From: Streptomyces beihaiensis
Lineage (GTDB): Bacteria; Actinomycetota; Actinomycetes; Streptomycetales; Streptomycetaceae
Length of the DNA: 64,000 nt
Direction of reading: 5' to 3'
Assembly (NCBI RefSeq): GCF_026274175.1
Contig: NZ_JAPHNL010000222.1
Coordinates: 1 to 64,000 of the forward strand
Below the pieces are notes generated by a model, which worked only from the letters and a program-made list of their open reading frames with translations, did no database searches and was not told where the DNA came from. Below, one piece after another: positions 18,220 through 26,571 of the stretch. Each line of letters begins with the position of its first letter. Within the stretch, counting starts at the first letter, position 1. Both the position numbers and the translations under genes were made by a program.

Positions 18220-18425
18220 CGACCGACTCCCCCCGCTGGTTCACGTCCTCCTACAGCAACAACGGCGGCAACTGCGTCGAGGTCGCCGCGAACCTCGCCG
18301 CCACGCGCGGCGTGGTCCCCGTCCGCGACTCCAAGCACCCGGCCGGGCCGGTCCTGGACCTGGGGGCGGGCGCGTTCTCGTCCTTCGTGGCGGGGGTCAG
18401 GCAGGGGGAGTTCGGCGCCGCCTGA
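18216..18425 (+). CDS. DUF397 protein, partner of the WhiJ-type regulator
   Basis: 69 residues with the family signature at the N-terminus (WFTSSYSNNGGNCVEVA), then VPVRDSKHP and the FSSFVAGVRQGEF ending. In Streptomyces these small proteins are encoded directly after DUF5753 regulators and are thought to act as antagonists or co-factors, sometimes acting as toxins that the regulator restrains. Start and upstream stop overlap as GTGA, so the pair is co-translated. Confidence 0.92.
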   Translation: MTTDSPRWFTSSYSNNGGNCVEVAANLAATRGVVPVRDSKHPAGPVLDLGAGAFSSFVAGVRQGEFGAA

Positions 18426-18490
18426 TCGCGTGGCGCCGCGGATGCCGGGGGGCGCCGCGGATGAACGTGGGTGCCCGTGGGGGCCGCGGA

Positions 18491-18540
18491 TGCCTGTGGG
18501 TGCCCGTGGGTGCCCGTGGGTGCCCGTGGGTGACCGTGGA
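18491..18540. repeat. 10-base tandem repeat
   Basis: Four or so copies of TGCCCGTGGG, with diverged copies upstream from about 18460, fill the gap between the DUF397 gene and the convergent HAD gene. Likely replication slippage; no function evident. Confidence 0.8.
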
Positions 18541-18565
18541 TCCCATGGCCGCCGGGTCACCACGG

Positions 18566-19225
18566 TCAGCGCTCCCCGGCGTTGAACTTCGCGACCTCCT
18601 CCGGCGGTTCGGCCAGCGAGCCGATCCGCATCGTCGTGATGGCGTCCGCGTCGGGCTCGTGCTGCTGGATGGTCCCCCAGGGGCCACGCCGGACCAGCGC
18701 CGTCAGTAGTCCGGCCTGCGCCGCGGGCCGGATGTCGTTGTCCAGCCGGTCACCCACATACAGAATCTCCCCGGCCTCCGCCGGAGTCGCCTCGATGACG
18801 TGCTCGAAGAACGCCACATCCGGCTTCGACGCGCCCCAGTCGTCACTGGTGGCGATCATGTCGGCAGGCAGATCGAGCCCGCGCAGCAGCCCACCGGCGC
18901 GTACGGTCTGGTTCCCCGCGATCCCCACCCAGAGCCCGTCCCGGCGAAGCGCCTCCAGCGCGGGCCGCACATCGGCGTACAGATCGTCCTCACCGAACCA
19001 CTCGGGTTGCCCGGCCTCGGCCCGCTTCTCCCGCTCCTCGGTCAGATCGAACCCCGGCCGGAAGACCTGGAACGTCTCGCGGTAGTCCCGCCCCTGCGTG
19101 ATGACCGCCCCGAACATCGCCGCGAACGTGTGCCGCGGCACCCCCAGCCAGTCCGCCCATGTCCCGTACTCACGGGTCTCGTCCACCAGGCACTCACCGA
19201 CGTCGAACACCACCGCGCGAATCAC
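18566..19225 (-). CDS. HAD-superfamily hydrolase
   Basis: 219 residues from GTG 19225. Haloacid-dehalogenase landmarks: motif I VVFDVGECLVDE with the nucleophile Asp, motif II in GIAGNQT, a Lys-containing GASKPDVAFFEHV stretch, and the metal-binding YVGDRLDNDI. The second Asp of the canonical DxD in motif I is replaced (DVGE), which is known in some non-phosphatase members, so phosphatase activity is uncertain. It is monocistronic, and its C-terminus faces the repeat at 18491. Confidence 0.87.
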   Translation of the reverse strand: MIRAVVFDVGECLVDETREYGTWADWLGVPRHTFAAMFGAVITQGRDYRETFQVFRPGFDLTEEREKRAEAGQPEWFGEDDLYADVRPALEALRRDGLWVGIAGNQTVRAGGLLRGLDLPADMIATSDDWGASKPDVAFFEHVIEATPAEAGEILYVGDRLDNDIRPAAQAGLLTALVRRGPWGTIQQHEPDADAITTMRIGSLAEPPEEVAKFNAGER

Positions 19226-19331
19226 GGGCGGCAGCGTAGAACACAGCAGTGACCGGATACCTGCGCAGGGGCGAACTCTCTTCGGACGACGACTGCCGTC
19301 GGGCGGGATGAAGCGGCAGTTCACGGAATGG

Positions 19332-19937
19332 TCAGTGGCCCCCGAGTGGCTCGAAGCAGCCGGTCTCCAGGAAGCGGCCGTTGACCGACACCTGGTAGTT
19401 GGACGGCTGGGTGAACGCGGTGACGCAGGCGTCGTCCCGCACGCGCAGGGCGATGCGGGAGCCTTCGGGCCTGACGGGGTGGTCGTCGGTGAGTCCGAGC
19501 CGCATGTCCATCTCCTTCACGAAGAGCGAACCACGGCCCTCGTCGCTGTCCGGACCCTCGTCGCGGTAGCCGAGCCGCAACAGCGCTGCCCGTACGTGCT
19601 TCGGGTCCCAGACCTTGGCCTTCCACAGGCGCGCGACGACGGGCCTGATGCGGTCGGCTTCCCGCTGGGCGAGCTTCTCGTCGGCCGGAGACATCTTCTT
19701 GGGCGTCTTGAAGCCGTTGTTCTCGTGATAGTGCGGGGCTCCGTCGTGAGAATCGGGTTCCACGTTGCCCCGCGCGGGGCCGGCCGGGCCGGAGGGACCG
19801 GTGGAGGAGCGGGTGACCGTCGGGGACGGGCCGCCCGCCCCGGGGCCGACGTGCTGCGTGCCGCAGCCGGTCAGGGTCAGGGCGGCACCCAGCAACAGGG
19901 CGCTCGCCGCGAGATATCCGGGTCTGGAGGACTGCAT
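19332..19937 (-). CDS. Putative lipoprotein
   Basis: 201 residues. The N-terminus is a type II signal peptide with a lipobox LTGC, so the mature protein should be lipid-anchored outside the membrane. A Gly/Pro/Ser/Thr linker follows to about residue 60, then a charged globular domain with RPVVARLWKAKVWDP and a Cys pair near the end (DDACVTAF and ETGCFEP). I do not recognise the domain. Neighbours give no clear function. Confidence 0.8.
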   Translation of the reverse strand: MQSSRPGYLAASALLLGAALTLTGCGTQHVGPGAGGPSPTVTRSSTGPSGPAGPARGNVEPDSHDGAPHYHENNGFKTPKKMSPADEKLAQREADRIRPVVARLWKAKVWDPKHVRAALLRLGYRDEGPDSDEGRGSLFVKEMDMRLGLTDDHPVRPEGSRIALRVRDDACVTAFTQPSNYQVSVNGRFLETGCFEPLGGH

Positions 19938-20309
19938 GGAGAGGACTCTATGAGGCTACGCAGGCAGGTGCCGTCCGCCTTCCGGCCACGTGCCCAGCGT
20001 CCGGCTACCGCCATGCGTATGTCGACTGTCACCGCGGCTGCTCGGCGAGGAAGTGCCGAACATCGTCCGCCGGGACCGTCGCTGTCGGCCGTCGGTCACG
20101 ACCGCGACGTCCAGGTCAGTCCGCTGGAGCCGCCGGACCGGGAGACGGCTGAGACTTCTACGACGTCGGTGGAACGGGGGACGGCTTCGGAGATTCCACG
20201 GACGCGACCCATGGTGATGCCGGTCCGCTGTGGACACGGGGCTTCAAGTTGATCGCGCTGGTGGTGCTGTGCCTCGATCGCCCGGTTCCCCCGCGGACCG
20301 GTGCGAACG
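19938..20309. other. Intergenic region, possibly decayed coding sequence
   Basis: No convincing gene is seen in these 372 bases. One plus-strand frame from about 20149 reads DFYDVGGTGDGFGD, resembling the GDFYDV motif of SpoIIE-type phosphatases, and continues to a short hydrophobic run (FKLIALVVLCL). A stop sits directly before the motif and nothing else of the family is present, so at most it is a relic. Confidence 0.3.
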
Positions 20310-21113
20310 TCAGGAGCCCGGGGGCGCCAGGGACGCCAGTACGTGGCCCTGCGCGTCGTAGACCGTGATCTTCACGCGGTCGGCGGTCGCCGTAGAGGCG
20401 GGCGGACCCCACAGGTAGGCGGTCGCGTAGCCCGGGTGGCCCGGCAGTGTCACGATCTGGGCGGCGTGTTCCTTGCCCGCCCACTCGACGGTGATGTGGG
20501 CGGGGGTTCCGGGGCCGATGTAGAGCGGTCGGTAGAGGGTGCGCGAGGCGTCGCCGTCCGTCTGGTCGCTCACCGTGCCGGTGGCTTGGTTGCCGTTGGC
20601 TGTGAACTTGCACAGTGGGGTGCCGCCCTGTCCCTGCCCCTGTCCTTGTGTCTGCGTCTGGCCCAGACACACCTGGTCGGCGGTGAGTGTCATCCAGCGG
20701 CCGTGCCCGATCTCGACGCGCTCGCCGGACTTGGCCACCACAGGTGTGGGTGGCGGCGAGACACGAGTCGAGGCAGAGGGGGCGGGGGAGCGGGAAGGGA
20801 AAGGCGGGACGGATGCCGCGGGAAGTGTCCTGTCGGCAGGCAGTTCCGAGGCTTCCATCCGTACGCCGGTCACCACGACCGCGACGGCCACCGCCGCGGT
20901 CAGCGGCACGGAGACGGCCAGGCGCCGCCTGCGCCGGACGCGGTCGCCCGCTTCCCGGACGGCGGAAGCGGGCCAGGGGGAGGGCTTCATGTTCAGCGCG
21001 GCGTCGCGCAGCGCCCGCCGCACGCGCTCCTCGGTGTCCTCGGCTCCCGTGGTCTCATCGCTGGCGTCCGGGCCGTGGGCCGTGGTGCCGGACGTCGGCT
21101 CTTGCGTACTCAT
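20310..21113 (-). CDS. Putative anti-sigma factor-like membrane protein
   Basis: 267 residues. A charged N-terminal part (about 1-65, with RVRRALRDAA) should be cytoplasmic, one membrane segment follows the RRRRR stop-transfer run (LAVSVPLTAAVAVAVVV), then a Pro/Ser-rich linker and an extracytoplasmic domain of about 150 residues from EIGHGRWMTL to the end. It starts six bases after the sigma gene with a strong GAGGAGGTGA site, so they are one operon; membrane partners in this position usually restrain the sigma factor. No zinc-binding HxxxCxxC motif is visible, so the anti-sigma role is inferred. The outer domain is shared with the protein at 21796. Confidence 0.78.
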   Translation of the reverse strand: MSTQEPTSGTTAHGPDASDETTGAEDTEERVRRALRDAALNMKPSPWPASAVREAGDRVRRRRRLAVSVPLTAAVAVAVVVTGVRMEASELPADRTLPAASVPPFPSRSPAPSASTRVSPPPTPVVAKSGERVEIGHGRWMTLTADQVCLGQTQTQGQGQGQGGTPLCKFTANGNQATGTVSDQTDGDASRTLYRPLYIGPGTPAHITVEWAGKEHAAQIVTLPGHPGYATAYLWGPPASTATADRVKITVYDAQGHVLASLAPPGS

Positions 21114-21119
21114 CGTGGG

Positions 21120-21650
21120 TCACCTCCTCGTTGGCGTACCGTCGGCGGCGGCGTATTCGGCCAGAGCCGGATGGTCACGTAGTTTTCTCAGCCCACGGCT
21201 GGCCTGGCTCTTCACGTTCCCCGGGGAGCAGTCCAGGATCTCCGCGACCTGGCGCTCGCTGAAGTCCTCCCAGTAGCGCAGCACGACGACCGCGCGCTGG
21301 CGGGGCGGCAGGGTGGCCAGGGCTTCCATGAGCAGGGAACGTTCCTCGTGATCGGGGCCGCGACCGTGGCCGCTCTCACCGACGCGTTCGGGGAGGACGG
21401 GGGTCAGCAACTGCACGACGCGTCGCTTGCGGTGGCGGCTCAGGTTGTTGTTGATCAGCGCGCGACGGACGTACGCGTCGGGCACGTCCATGCGTCGGAT
21501 CCGGGACCACCCCAGGTAGACCTTGACCAGGGTGCCCTGGACCAGGTCCTCCGCCTCGTGGTGATCCCCCGTGAGCAGAAAGGCTGTACGCAGCAGCCTG
21601 GTCCAGCTCGCCGCCGCGTAGGACTCGAAGTCCGTGCGGTCGTCGACCAC
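21120..21650 (-). CDS. SigE-family (ECF-type) RNA polymerase sigma factor
   Basis: 176 residues from GTG 21650, preceded by GGGAGGGG. Region 2 is seen in LLRTAFLLTGDHHEAEDLVQ and VDVPDAYVRRALINNN-like sequence, and region 4 in LPPRQRAVVVLRYWEDFSE then VAEILDCSPGNVKSQASRG, the DNA-binding helix-turn-helix. It belongs to the actinobacterial SigE family of small sigma-70 factors. It is co-transcribed with the membrane protein after it, and may drive the secreted paralogue encoded just upstream, though no promoter match was established. Confidence 0.94.
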   Translation of the reverse strand: MVDDRTDFESYAAASWTRLLRTAFLLTGDHHEAEDLVQGTLVKVYLGWSRIRRMDVPDAYVRRALINNNLSRHRKRRVVQLLTPVLPERVGESGHGRGPDHEERSLLMEALATLPPRQRAVVVLRYWEDFSERQVAEILDCSPGNVKSQASRGLRKLRDHPALAEYAAADGTPTRR

Positions 21651-21723
21651 TTGCCCCTCCCACCTCTCTCCTCACGGCCCGGAGGCTGGGTGCCTCCGGG
21701 CCGGAACCGCGTATGCGCGTATG

Positions 21724-21800
21724 TCAGGTCCTCAGGTCCTCAGGTCCTCAGGTCCTGAGGTCGTTAGTTCCTCAGGCCCTTGGTGCCTCAGGTCCTCAGA
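21724..21800. repeat. 8-base tandem repeat
   Basis: Repeats of AGGTCCTC, four good copies then several diverged ones, occupy the gap between the sigma gene and the end of the secreted paralogue at 21796, running a few bases into that gene's 3' end. Confidence 0.8.
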
Positions 21801-22443
21801 GCCGGGCGAGCACGCCGCCGGAGGCGTCGTAGACGGTGACCTTGACCTTGCTCGGGCCGCCGGTGGGCGACTGGTGTGTCGGCGTGCCCCAGACGTAGCC
21901 TGCGGCGTAGCCGGGGTGACCGGCGAGTGTGACGACGTGGACCTGGTACGTCCGGTGGCCCGCCTCGACCGTCATGCGGGCCGCGTCCCCCGAACCGATG
22001 TAGAGGGGCGAGTAGAGCGTGCGGGTCCGGTCGCCGGAGCTGCGCAGGCTGACCGAGTCGGGGGCCTGGTTGCCGTTTGTGACGTCCGTGCACACGGTCA
22101 CGGCGTGGTCGGAACCGTCGTTCAGGCAGCGCTCGGTGGGGCTGAGGGTCATCCAGGCACCGTGCCCGATGTCGAGGCGCTGACCGGAACGTACGACGGT
22201 GACGGGCGGGGCCTTGGGGGCGGTGGTGGCGCCGGCGGTGGCGGCGGCTTGGTGGTCGACGGCCGCGGCGGTCCTGGCGACGGCGGCCACCGACCGGGCG
22301 ATCGGGGCCGCCTTGCCGGACGCGGCAAACGCGACGGGCGCGGTCGTCGTCGCGGAGGTCGGCGCGGCGGCGGTCGCCACCACCGGCGTCAGCACGGCCA
22401 CCGTGGACAGCGCGGCGATCGAAAGGATCTTACTCAGGGACAT
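21796..22443 (-). CDS. Secreted paralogue of the anti-sigma-like extracytoplasmic domain
   Basis: 215 residues from the second of two adjacent ATG codons (22443; GGAG is four bases upstream). A signal peptide (SLSKILSIAALSTVAVLTP) is followed by an Ala/Thr-rich linker and a domain that aligns end to end with the C-terminal domain of the protein at 20310: DIGHGAWMTL, TNGNQAP, TLYSPLYIG, VVTLAGHPGYAAGYVWG and KVTVYDASGGVLA each have a counterpart. It has no cytoplasmic part or second membrane segment. It may be a soluble sensor partner, competitor or target of the neighbouring sigma system; this is inference. Confidence 0.8.
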   Translation of the reverse strand: MSLSKILSIAALSTVAVLTPVVATAAAPTSATTTAPVAFAASGKAAPIARSVAAVARTAAAVDHQAAATAGATTAPKAPPVTVVRSGQRLDIGHGAWMTLSPTERCLNDGSDHAVTVCTDVTNGNQAPDSVSLRSSGDRTRTLYSPLYIGSGDAARMTVEAGHRTYQVHVVTLAGHPGYAAGYVWGTPTHQSPTGGPSKVKVTVYDASGGVLARL

Positions 22444-22536
22444 CATGCTCCTTCTCGGCCTGGGTTCGTCAGTGCAGGAGGGGCCCCTCTCCGCCCTACT
22501 CACCCCGTCCGGCTCGAAAAGGTTGCACGTCCTCCG

Positions 22537-23751
22537 TCAAGCCGCCGCCGTCTCCTCCCAGTCGATGCGGTAGCCGTGCACCGGCCCCAGCATCTTCTCC
22601 GGCCGCATGAAGGTCTTCGTCGCGAGTGGTGCCATCAGACGGAACAGCGTCCTGGCCACGGGTCCCGCCGCCTTCTGGTTGTTGGTCTTGGCGGCGTCGG
22701 CCGCGATCTTCTCGACGCGCGGGCGGCGCCGCTGTTCGTAGGTGGCGAAGGCAGTCGCCAGGTCCGGCAGGTCGCGCAGGCAGCGGGCCAGTTCGACCGC
22801 GCTCTCGACCGCCAGTGAGACGCCCTGTCCCGAGCTGTTGGACGGCGCGTGCGCGGAGTCGCCGACCAGGGCCATCCGGCCCCGGTGCCAGTGCGGGAGG
22901 GACGGCATGATCTCCAGCCTCGGATAGCACTCGATCTTCTCGGCCGCGGTCTTCCGCAGGATGTCCCGGGCCGGTAGGTCCTCGGCGTGCAGCTCGCGCA
23001 CCCTCCGCAGCCACTCGGCCTGGGGAACCTCCCGGACCTGGGCCGTCGTCAGCTGCTCCGGCTGCGGGATGTTGCTGAACCAGGCGGTGCCGCCGCCCGC
23101 CAGCGGCCAGTATCCGAAGAACGCCTGCCTGCCGTTGGCGAAATACATGGAGTCGGCCCGCCGTCCGGCCGCCTCGTGGGTGCTGAACCCGCCCACCCCC
23201 AGCAGGCCGGTGTACTGCGGTCCGGGCGCCGCCGGGTCGATCAGCGACCGCACGACCGAGCGCGTGCCGTCCGCGCCGATCAGCAGATCCCCGGTCGCGC
23301 TGCTGCCGTCGGCGAAGTGCGCGGTGATGCCGGTGCCGGTACCCGTGCCGGTGTCCTCCGCCGATACCAGTCGCTTGCCGTACTCGACCGGGATGCCGGT
23401 CGCCCGCAGCTCCTCGTTCAGTACGCGCAGGAGCTGCGAACGCCACATCACCCTGCTGGGCGGCAGGCCGGGCACGCCCTCGAACGCGGCCAGGGTGCGG
23501 TCGCGGCCGTCCTCGATCACCATCCGCTGGATCGGCTGGCCGATCGCCCGGATCTGCTCGTCGACGCCGACGGTCCGCAGCGCGTCCAGCCCGTTGGGCG
23601 CGACCATGAACACGCTGCCGATCCCGTCCGCCGCGGACTCGTACGCCTCGTGGACGCTCGCCTCGATGCCCGCCTTGCGCAGTGCCAGCGCCGTCACGGG
23701 TCCGGCGATCCCGCCCCCGATGACCAACGCCTTCCGTGCTGTTCCAGTCAT
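22537..23751 (-). CDS. FAD-dependent monooxygenase
   Basis: 404 residues of the aromatic-hydroxylase (PHBH-like) class. The N-terminal dinucleotide fold is LVIGGGIAGPVTALALRKAG, the DG motif region reads DLLIGADGTRSVVR, and the second FAD motif is MALVGDSAHAPSNSSGQG. Such enzymes hydroxylate or inactivate aromatic compounds, including tetracycline- and rifampicin-like antibiotics, using NAD(P)H. Its ATG overlaps the stop of the PadR gene (ATGA), so the regulator probably controls it in response to the substrate. Confidence 0.93.
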   Translation of the reverse strand: MTGTARKALVIGGGIAGPVTALALRKAGIEASVHEAYESAADGIGSVFMVAPNGLDALRTVGVDEQIRAIGQPIQRMVIEDGRDRTLAAFEGVPGLPPSRVMWRSQLLRVLNEELRATGIPVEYGKRLVSAEDTGTGTGTGITAHFADGSSATGDLLIGADGTRSVVRSLIDPAAPGPQYTGLLGVGGFSTHEAAGRRADSMYFANGRQAFFGYWPLAGGGTAWFSNIPQPEQLTTAQVREVPQAEWLRRVRELHAEDLPARDILRKTAAEKIECYPRLEIMPSLPHWHRGRMALVGDSAHAPSNSSGQGVSLAVESAVELARCLRDLPDLATAFATYEQRRRPRVEKIAADAAKTNNQKAAGPVARTLFRLMAPLATKTFMRPEKMLGPVHGYRIDWEETAAA

Positions 23752-24344
23752 GTCCGACTCCCGAAGAACTCCTGCCAGGCCCGGATGTGGTCCGGCTCCT
23801 TGAGCGACTCGATGAGGTGCGTGACGAAGCGCTGCTCGGTCTCAAGGCGTCCGAGCCGGTACTCCTCCTCGATCAGGAAGATCCAGGGGACGTCCTGCTC
23901 CTTCGCTGTCCGCAGCAGGCCGTGGACCTCCTCGACCTGGCCGTCCAGCGTCTCCAGACGGCGGCCGAGCAGCTCGGCGGCCTCGACGGGCGGGAGCACC
24001 GACAGCAGTGACAGCGCGACCCCGAAGTGCGGGTACTCGTGCTGCGGTTCCGCGACCAGCTGGCGCATCCAGTCGTGGAGCTCGTGCCGGCCGTCCTCGG
24101 TGAGCGCGTACACGGTGCGCTCGGGCCGCTGGGTGTCCCGCACGGTCTCCCGCTCGGCGACGAAACCGGCCTTCCGTAGCTGCTCCACCACCATGTACAG
24201 CGAGCTGCGCGTGTACTTGATGTCGCGGTCCTTGCCGTGCTCCTTGAGCCGGCGCCCCATCTCGTACGGGTGCATCGGCTCGGCCGTGAGCTCGGCCAGT
24301 ACCGCCAGAGCCAGCGGGTTGGCCACCTTGCGTCGCTTCGCCAC
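23748..24344 (-). CDS. PadR-family transcriptional regulator
   Basis: 198 residues with an N-terminal winged helix (LALAVLAELTAEPMHPYEM, TRSSLYMVVEQLRKAGFV, RTVYALTEDGRHEL) and a long helical C-terminal dimerisation part, the PadR subfamily-2 layout. It leads the two-gene operon with the monooxygenase and should repress it until an aromatic effector binds. A near-perfect promoter with an overlapping inverted repeat lies 28 to 61 bases upstream. Confidence 0.93.
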   Translation of the reverse strand: MAKRRKVANPLALAVLAELTAEPMHPYEMGRRLKEHGKDRDIKYTRSSLYMVVEQLRKAGFVAERETVRDTQRPERTVYALTEDGRHELHDWMRQLVAEPQHEYPHFGVALSLLSVLPPVEAAELLGRRLETLDGQVEEVHGLLRTAKEQDVPWIFLIEEEYRLGRLETEQRFVTHLIESLKEPDHIRAWQEFFGSRT

Positions 24345-24371
24345 GAGGTCCTTCTTTCTTGGTCAGGATCG

Positions 24372-24405
24372 ACTATGCGGCACTGAATAGTCAGTGTCAA
24401 CTATT
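24372..24405 (-). promoter_or_regulatory. Promoter and PadR operator of the monooxygenase operon
   Basis: Read on the minus strand: -35 TTGACA (24395-24400), 17-base spacer, -10 CATAGT (24372-24377). An inverted repeat AATAGT-N8-ACTATT (24386-24405) covers the -35 box, and the -10 box contributes another ACTAT half-site. The N8 spacing is what PadR proteins usually recognise. Binding here would block RNA polymerase, giving autoregulation. Confidence 0.72.
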
Positions 24406-24571
24406 TGTGACTCGTCTCAGTAGTTGTCGTCTGCCCGAGGGGCGGAGCAGCGACGGTCGATCGGGATTGGCAAGTTAACTGTCGCCGATTTGGCGCTCTT
24501 GTTGTCGTGTCCGTGCGAGCCGTGCATGGACGGGCACCAATTTCGAAGAGTGCCGGAGGCCCACGAACGCG

Positions 24572-25918
24572 GTGCTCTTCCCTGGAGGAGTGAGCGCTGT
24601 CGGTGAGAACCCCACCTATGGCCGTGGGGACGGTGCGGATTCCTCCACCAGTGCGCTGTGGTCGCACAACTGCCGGTGGACGGACCTGTTGGTGCCGGTG
24701 TCGGTCGAGGCGGGACGCCGTGATCTCGATTTGAGGGACGGGTGGACGCGCCGCTGGACGGCTTCCTGGCGGGCCGGGGAGACGCCGGTCGTCAGCCCGG
24801 TACGGGCGCTCGCGGATGCGCCCGTCTCGGGAGGGACCCGACTATGCGGCCCGCGCGTCCGGAACCCGATGCTCCTCGGCTACCTCCACACTCTCGACGA
24901 AACCCGGCTGCAGGCCCTAGCGGAGGCGACCCGGCTGACCCCGGCCGAGGCCCACTCCCTGCTCCTGGGCCCTCTCGCCGCCCGCTACGGCCCGCTGGAC
25001 CCGCACTACACCCGCCGCGCCACCCCGATGCGCGTCATCAACAACAACCCCTGGGTATGGACCACTACCTGGCGCTACTGCCCCCAGTGCCTCGCCGGCG
25101 ATCCGGACGATGCCATCCAGCAGCTCCACGGCGGGGCTTGGCGGCGCCACTGGCGTCTGCCGCCCGTCTTCTCCTGCCTCACCCACCGCAGGCTCCTACG
25201 GCATCTGTGTCCCGGCTGCCACACGCTCGTCGCCACCGCCGAGATGATCGACCGCACCGACGAAGACGACCTCCATCCCACCCAGTGCCGACGACGCGGG
25301 TGCGGCACCCAACTGGCCGATCCCCAGTGCCATGCGGAACCGGGTCTGGACGCGCCTACCCGACGCGTCCTCGACCGCCTCCAGCGCCGCTTCGCCAGGC
25401 TGCTGTCCCCCTCCGCACCGCCCACCGTCCGCAGCACCGGATGGCCGATCCCCGCAGCCCAGTACTTCATGGACCTGCGAACCGTCACCGCCCTGACCTT
25501 GCTGTCTTGGCCCGCCGCTCGCCCCCTGTGCGCGACGCCACTGCTCGCCCAGGCCCTCGACGCCGAAGCCGCCTGGCGCCAGCACGAGTACGAGCGGCTG
25601 CTGCGCGGCGCCAAGAAGCACAGCTCCCAGGCGTTCCTGCGCCCCGCCGTCGACGCCCTGGCCGGAGCCGCCGTTCTGCACGTGGCCGATCGCCTCCTGC
25701 GACTGGACGAGGCACAGGCTCGCGACGCACTGGCGCCCTTAACGGAAGCCGCTGCTTCCCGCGCTACGGCGCTCACCAGCTATCTGCGGCACCTCCCGGG
25801 GAGTTCACTCCCCCTCCAGCTGGCCCTCACCTCGTGCGCGCCACGAGGAGCGGGCAGGCAGTGGCTTGCCGACGCACTTCACGAGCGGGAGTGCCAGCGT
25901 ACGCGGCATGTAGCTTGA
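24572..25918 (+). CDS. Orphan TniQ-like transposition protein, 5' end uncertain
   Basis: Up to 448 residues from GTG 24572; GTG 24590, with GGAGGA directly before it, is an alternative. The central part is TniQ/TnsD-like: WRYCPQCL, WRLPPVFSCLTHRRLL, LCPGC and a later CRRRGCGTQL, giving the paired zinc-ribbon Cys/His of this family. The first 90 residues do not look like the usual TniQ N-terminus (no GES-type opening), which suggests the 5' end was replaced. TniQ proteins choose target sites for Tn7/Tn5053-type elements, but no TnsA, TnsB or TnsC homologue is present, so this is probably a stranded remnant. It contains a TTA codon at 25739. Confidence 0.75.
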   Translation: MLFPGGVSAVGENPTYGRGDGADSSTSALWSHNCRWTDLLVPVSVEAGRRDLDLRDGWTRRWTASWRAGETPVVSPVRALADAPVSGGTRLCGPRVRNPMLLGYLHTLDETRLQALAEATRLTPAEAHSLLLGPLAARYGPLDPHYTRRATPMRVINNNPWVWTTTWRYCPQCLAGDPDDAIQQLHGGAWRRHWRLPPVFSCLTHRRLLRHLCPGCHTLVATAEMIDRTDEDDLHPTQCRRRGCGTQLADPQCHAEPGLDAPTRRVLDRLQRRFARLLSPSAPPTVRSTGWPIPAAQYFMDLRTVTALTLLSWPAARPLCATPLLAQALDAEAAWRQHEYERLLRGAKKHSSQAFLRPAVDALAGAAVLHVADRLLRLDEAQARDALAPLTEAAASRATALTSYLRHLPGSSLPLQLALTSCAPRGAGRQWLADALHERECQRTRHVA

Positions 25919-26002
25919 ACGGCACGGCGCGCGGCAAGAGCTGGCATCTACCAACATCGCTCCCGAGTGACGACTCGAGAGCGGACGAGGGGCGTCGGAC
26001 AA

Positions 26003-26386
26003 TCAATCGACGACCCCATGCGCCTCATTGTCGAGACGCCTCTCGATGGCGGCCAGGCGTTGATTCACCTTGAGCAGCTCAACAAGGATCGCCTCCAGTT
26101 GTGATGCCAGGGGTGCCTGCGCGTGGTGGACCTGTGTATCGGCCTCATGCAGCTCGGCGGGACGCACGAACACGCCCCGGCCTTGCTGAGGACTTACTAG
26201 CCCCTCGTCGCGGAGAACCCGAAGGGCGTTCTGGGCGGTCATCAACGCGGTGCCGAACTCCTTCGCGAGCTCCCTGCCGGACGGAAGCCGAGAACCGGGC
26301 TCGAGCCTGCCGTCCAAGATCTGCTCACGTAGAGCAGCGGCGATCTGCAGATAGGCGGGGCGCGGGTCGTCTGGGCTTAGCTCCAT
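26003..26386 (-). CDS. GntR-family regulator, short YtrA-like
   Basis: 127 residues. The winged helix is clear (PAYLQIAAALREQILDG, LPSGRELAKEFGTALMTAQ, LRDEGLVSPQQGRGVFV). The C-terminal part is only about 45 residues and is helical (LEAILVELLKVNQRLAAIERR), fitting a dimerising coiled coil rather than a ligand domain. It is divergent from the methyltransferase gene with 185 bases between. A controller role for the restriction-modification genes is plausible but unproven; many YtrA-type regulators instead control ABC transporters. Confidence 0.88.
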   Translation of the reverse strand: MELSPDDPRPAYLQIAAALREQILDGRLEPGSRLPSGRELAKEFGTALMTAQNALRVLRDEGLVSPQQGRGVFVRPAELHEADTQVHHAQAPLASQLEAILVELLKVNQRLAAIERRLDNEAHGVVD

Positions 26387-26446
26387 ACGGTGATCCTAGT
26401 CGGCCTAGGTCAGTCCACTTGCCGACTGCTGGTCACCTAGGTAAGG

Positions 26447-26474
26447 TTGATTGAACTAGTTCGACCTGTATCGG
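26447..26474 (+). promoter_or_regulatory. Candidate methyltransferase promoter among small palindromes
   Basis: TTGATT, 16-base spacer, TATCGG forms a plausible promoter about 100 bases before the methyltransferase start. Just upstream are CCTAGTCGGCCTAGG (about 26396-26409) and ACCTAGGT, and AACTAGTT lies in the spacer. These related short palindromes between the divergent GntR and methyltransferase genes are candidate GntR operators. Confidence 0.4.
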
Positions 26475-26571
26475 TTGCAAGGGTGTGTGCCGATCGTTAG
26501 CTGGGTGCCCCAGTGAGTCCGCGGTGCAGCAGCGGAATCCGGGGATACTTGAGCGGAACCTGGAGGTATGA

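Noticed and set aside
20140-20300. DFYDV-containing plus-strand frame resembling a SpoIIE phosphatase motif
   Set aside because: A stop codon lies right before the motif and none of the other phosphatase motifs follow, so it cannot be supported as a gene.
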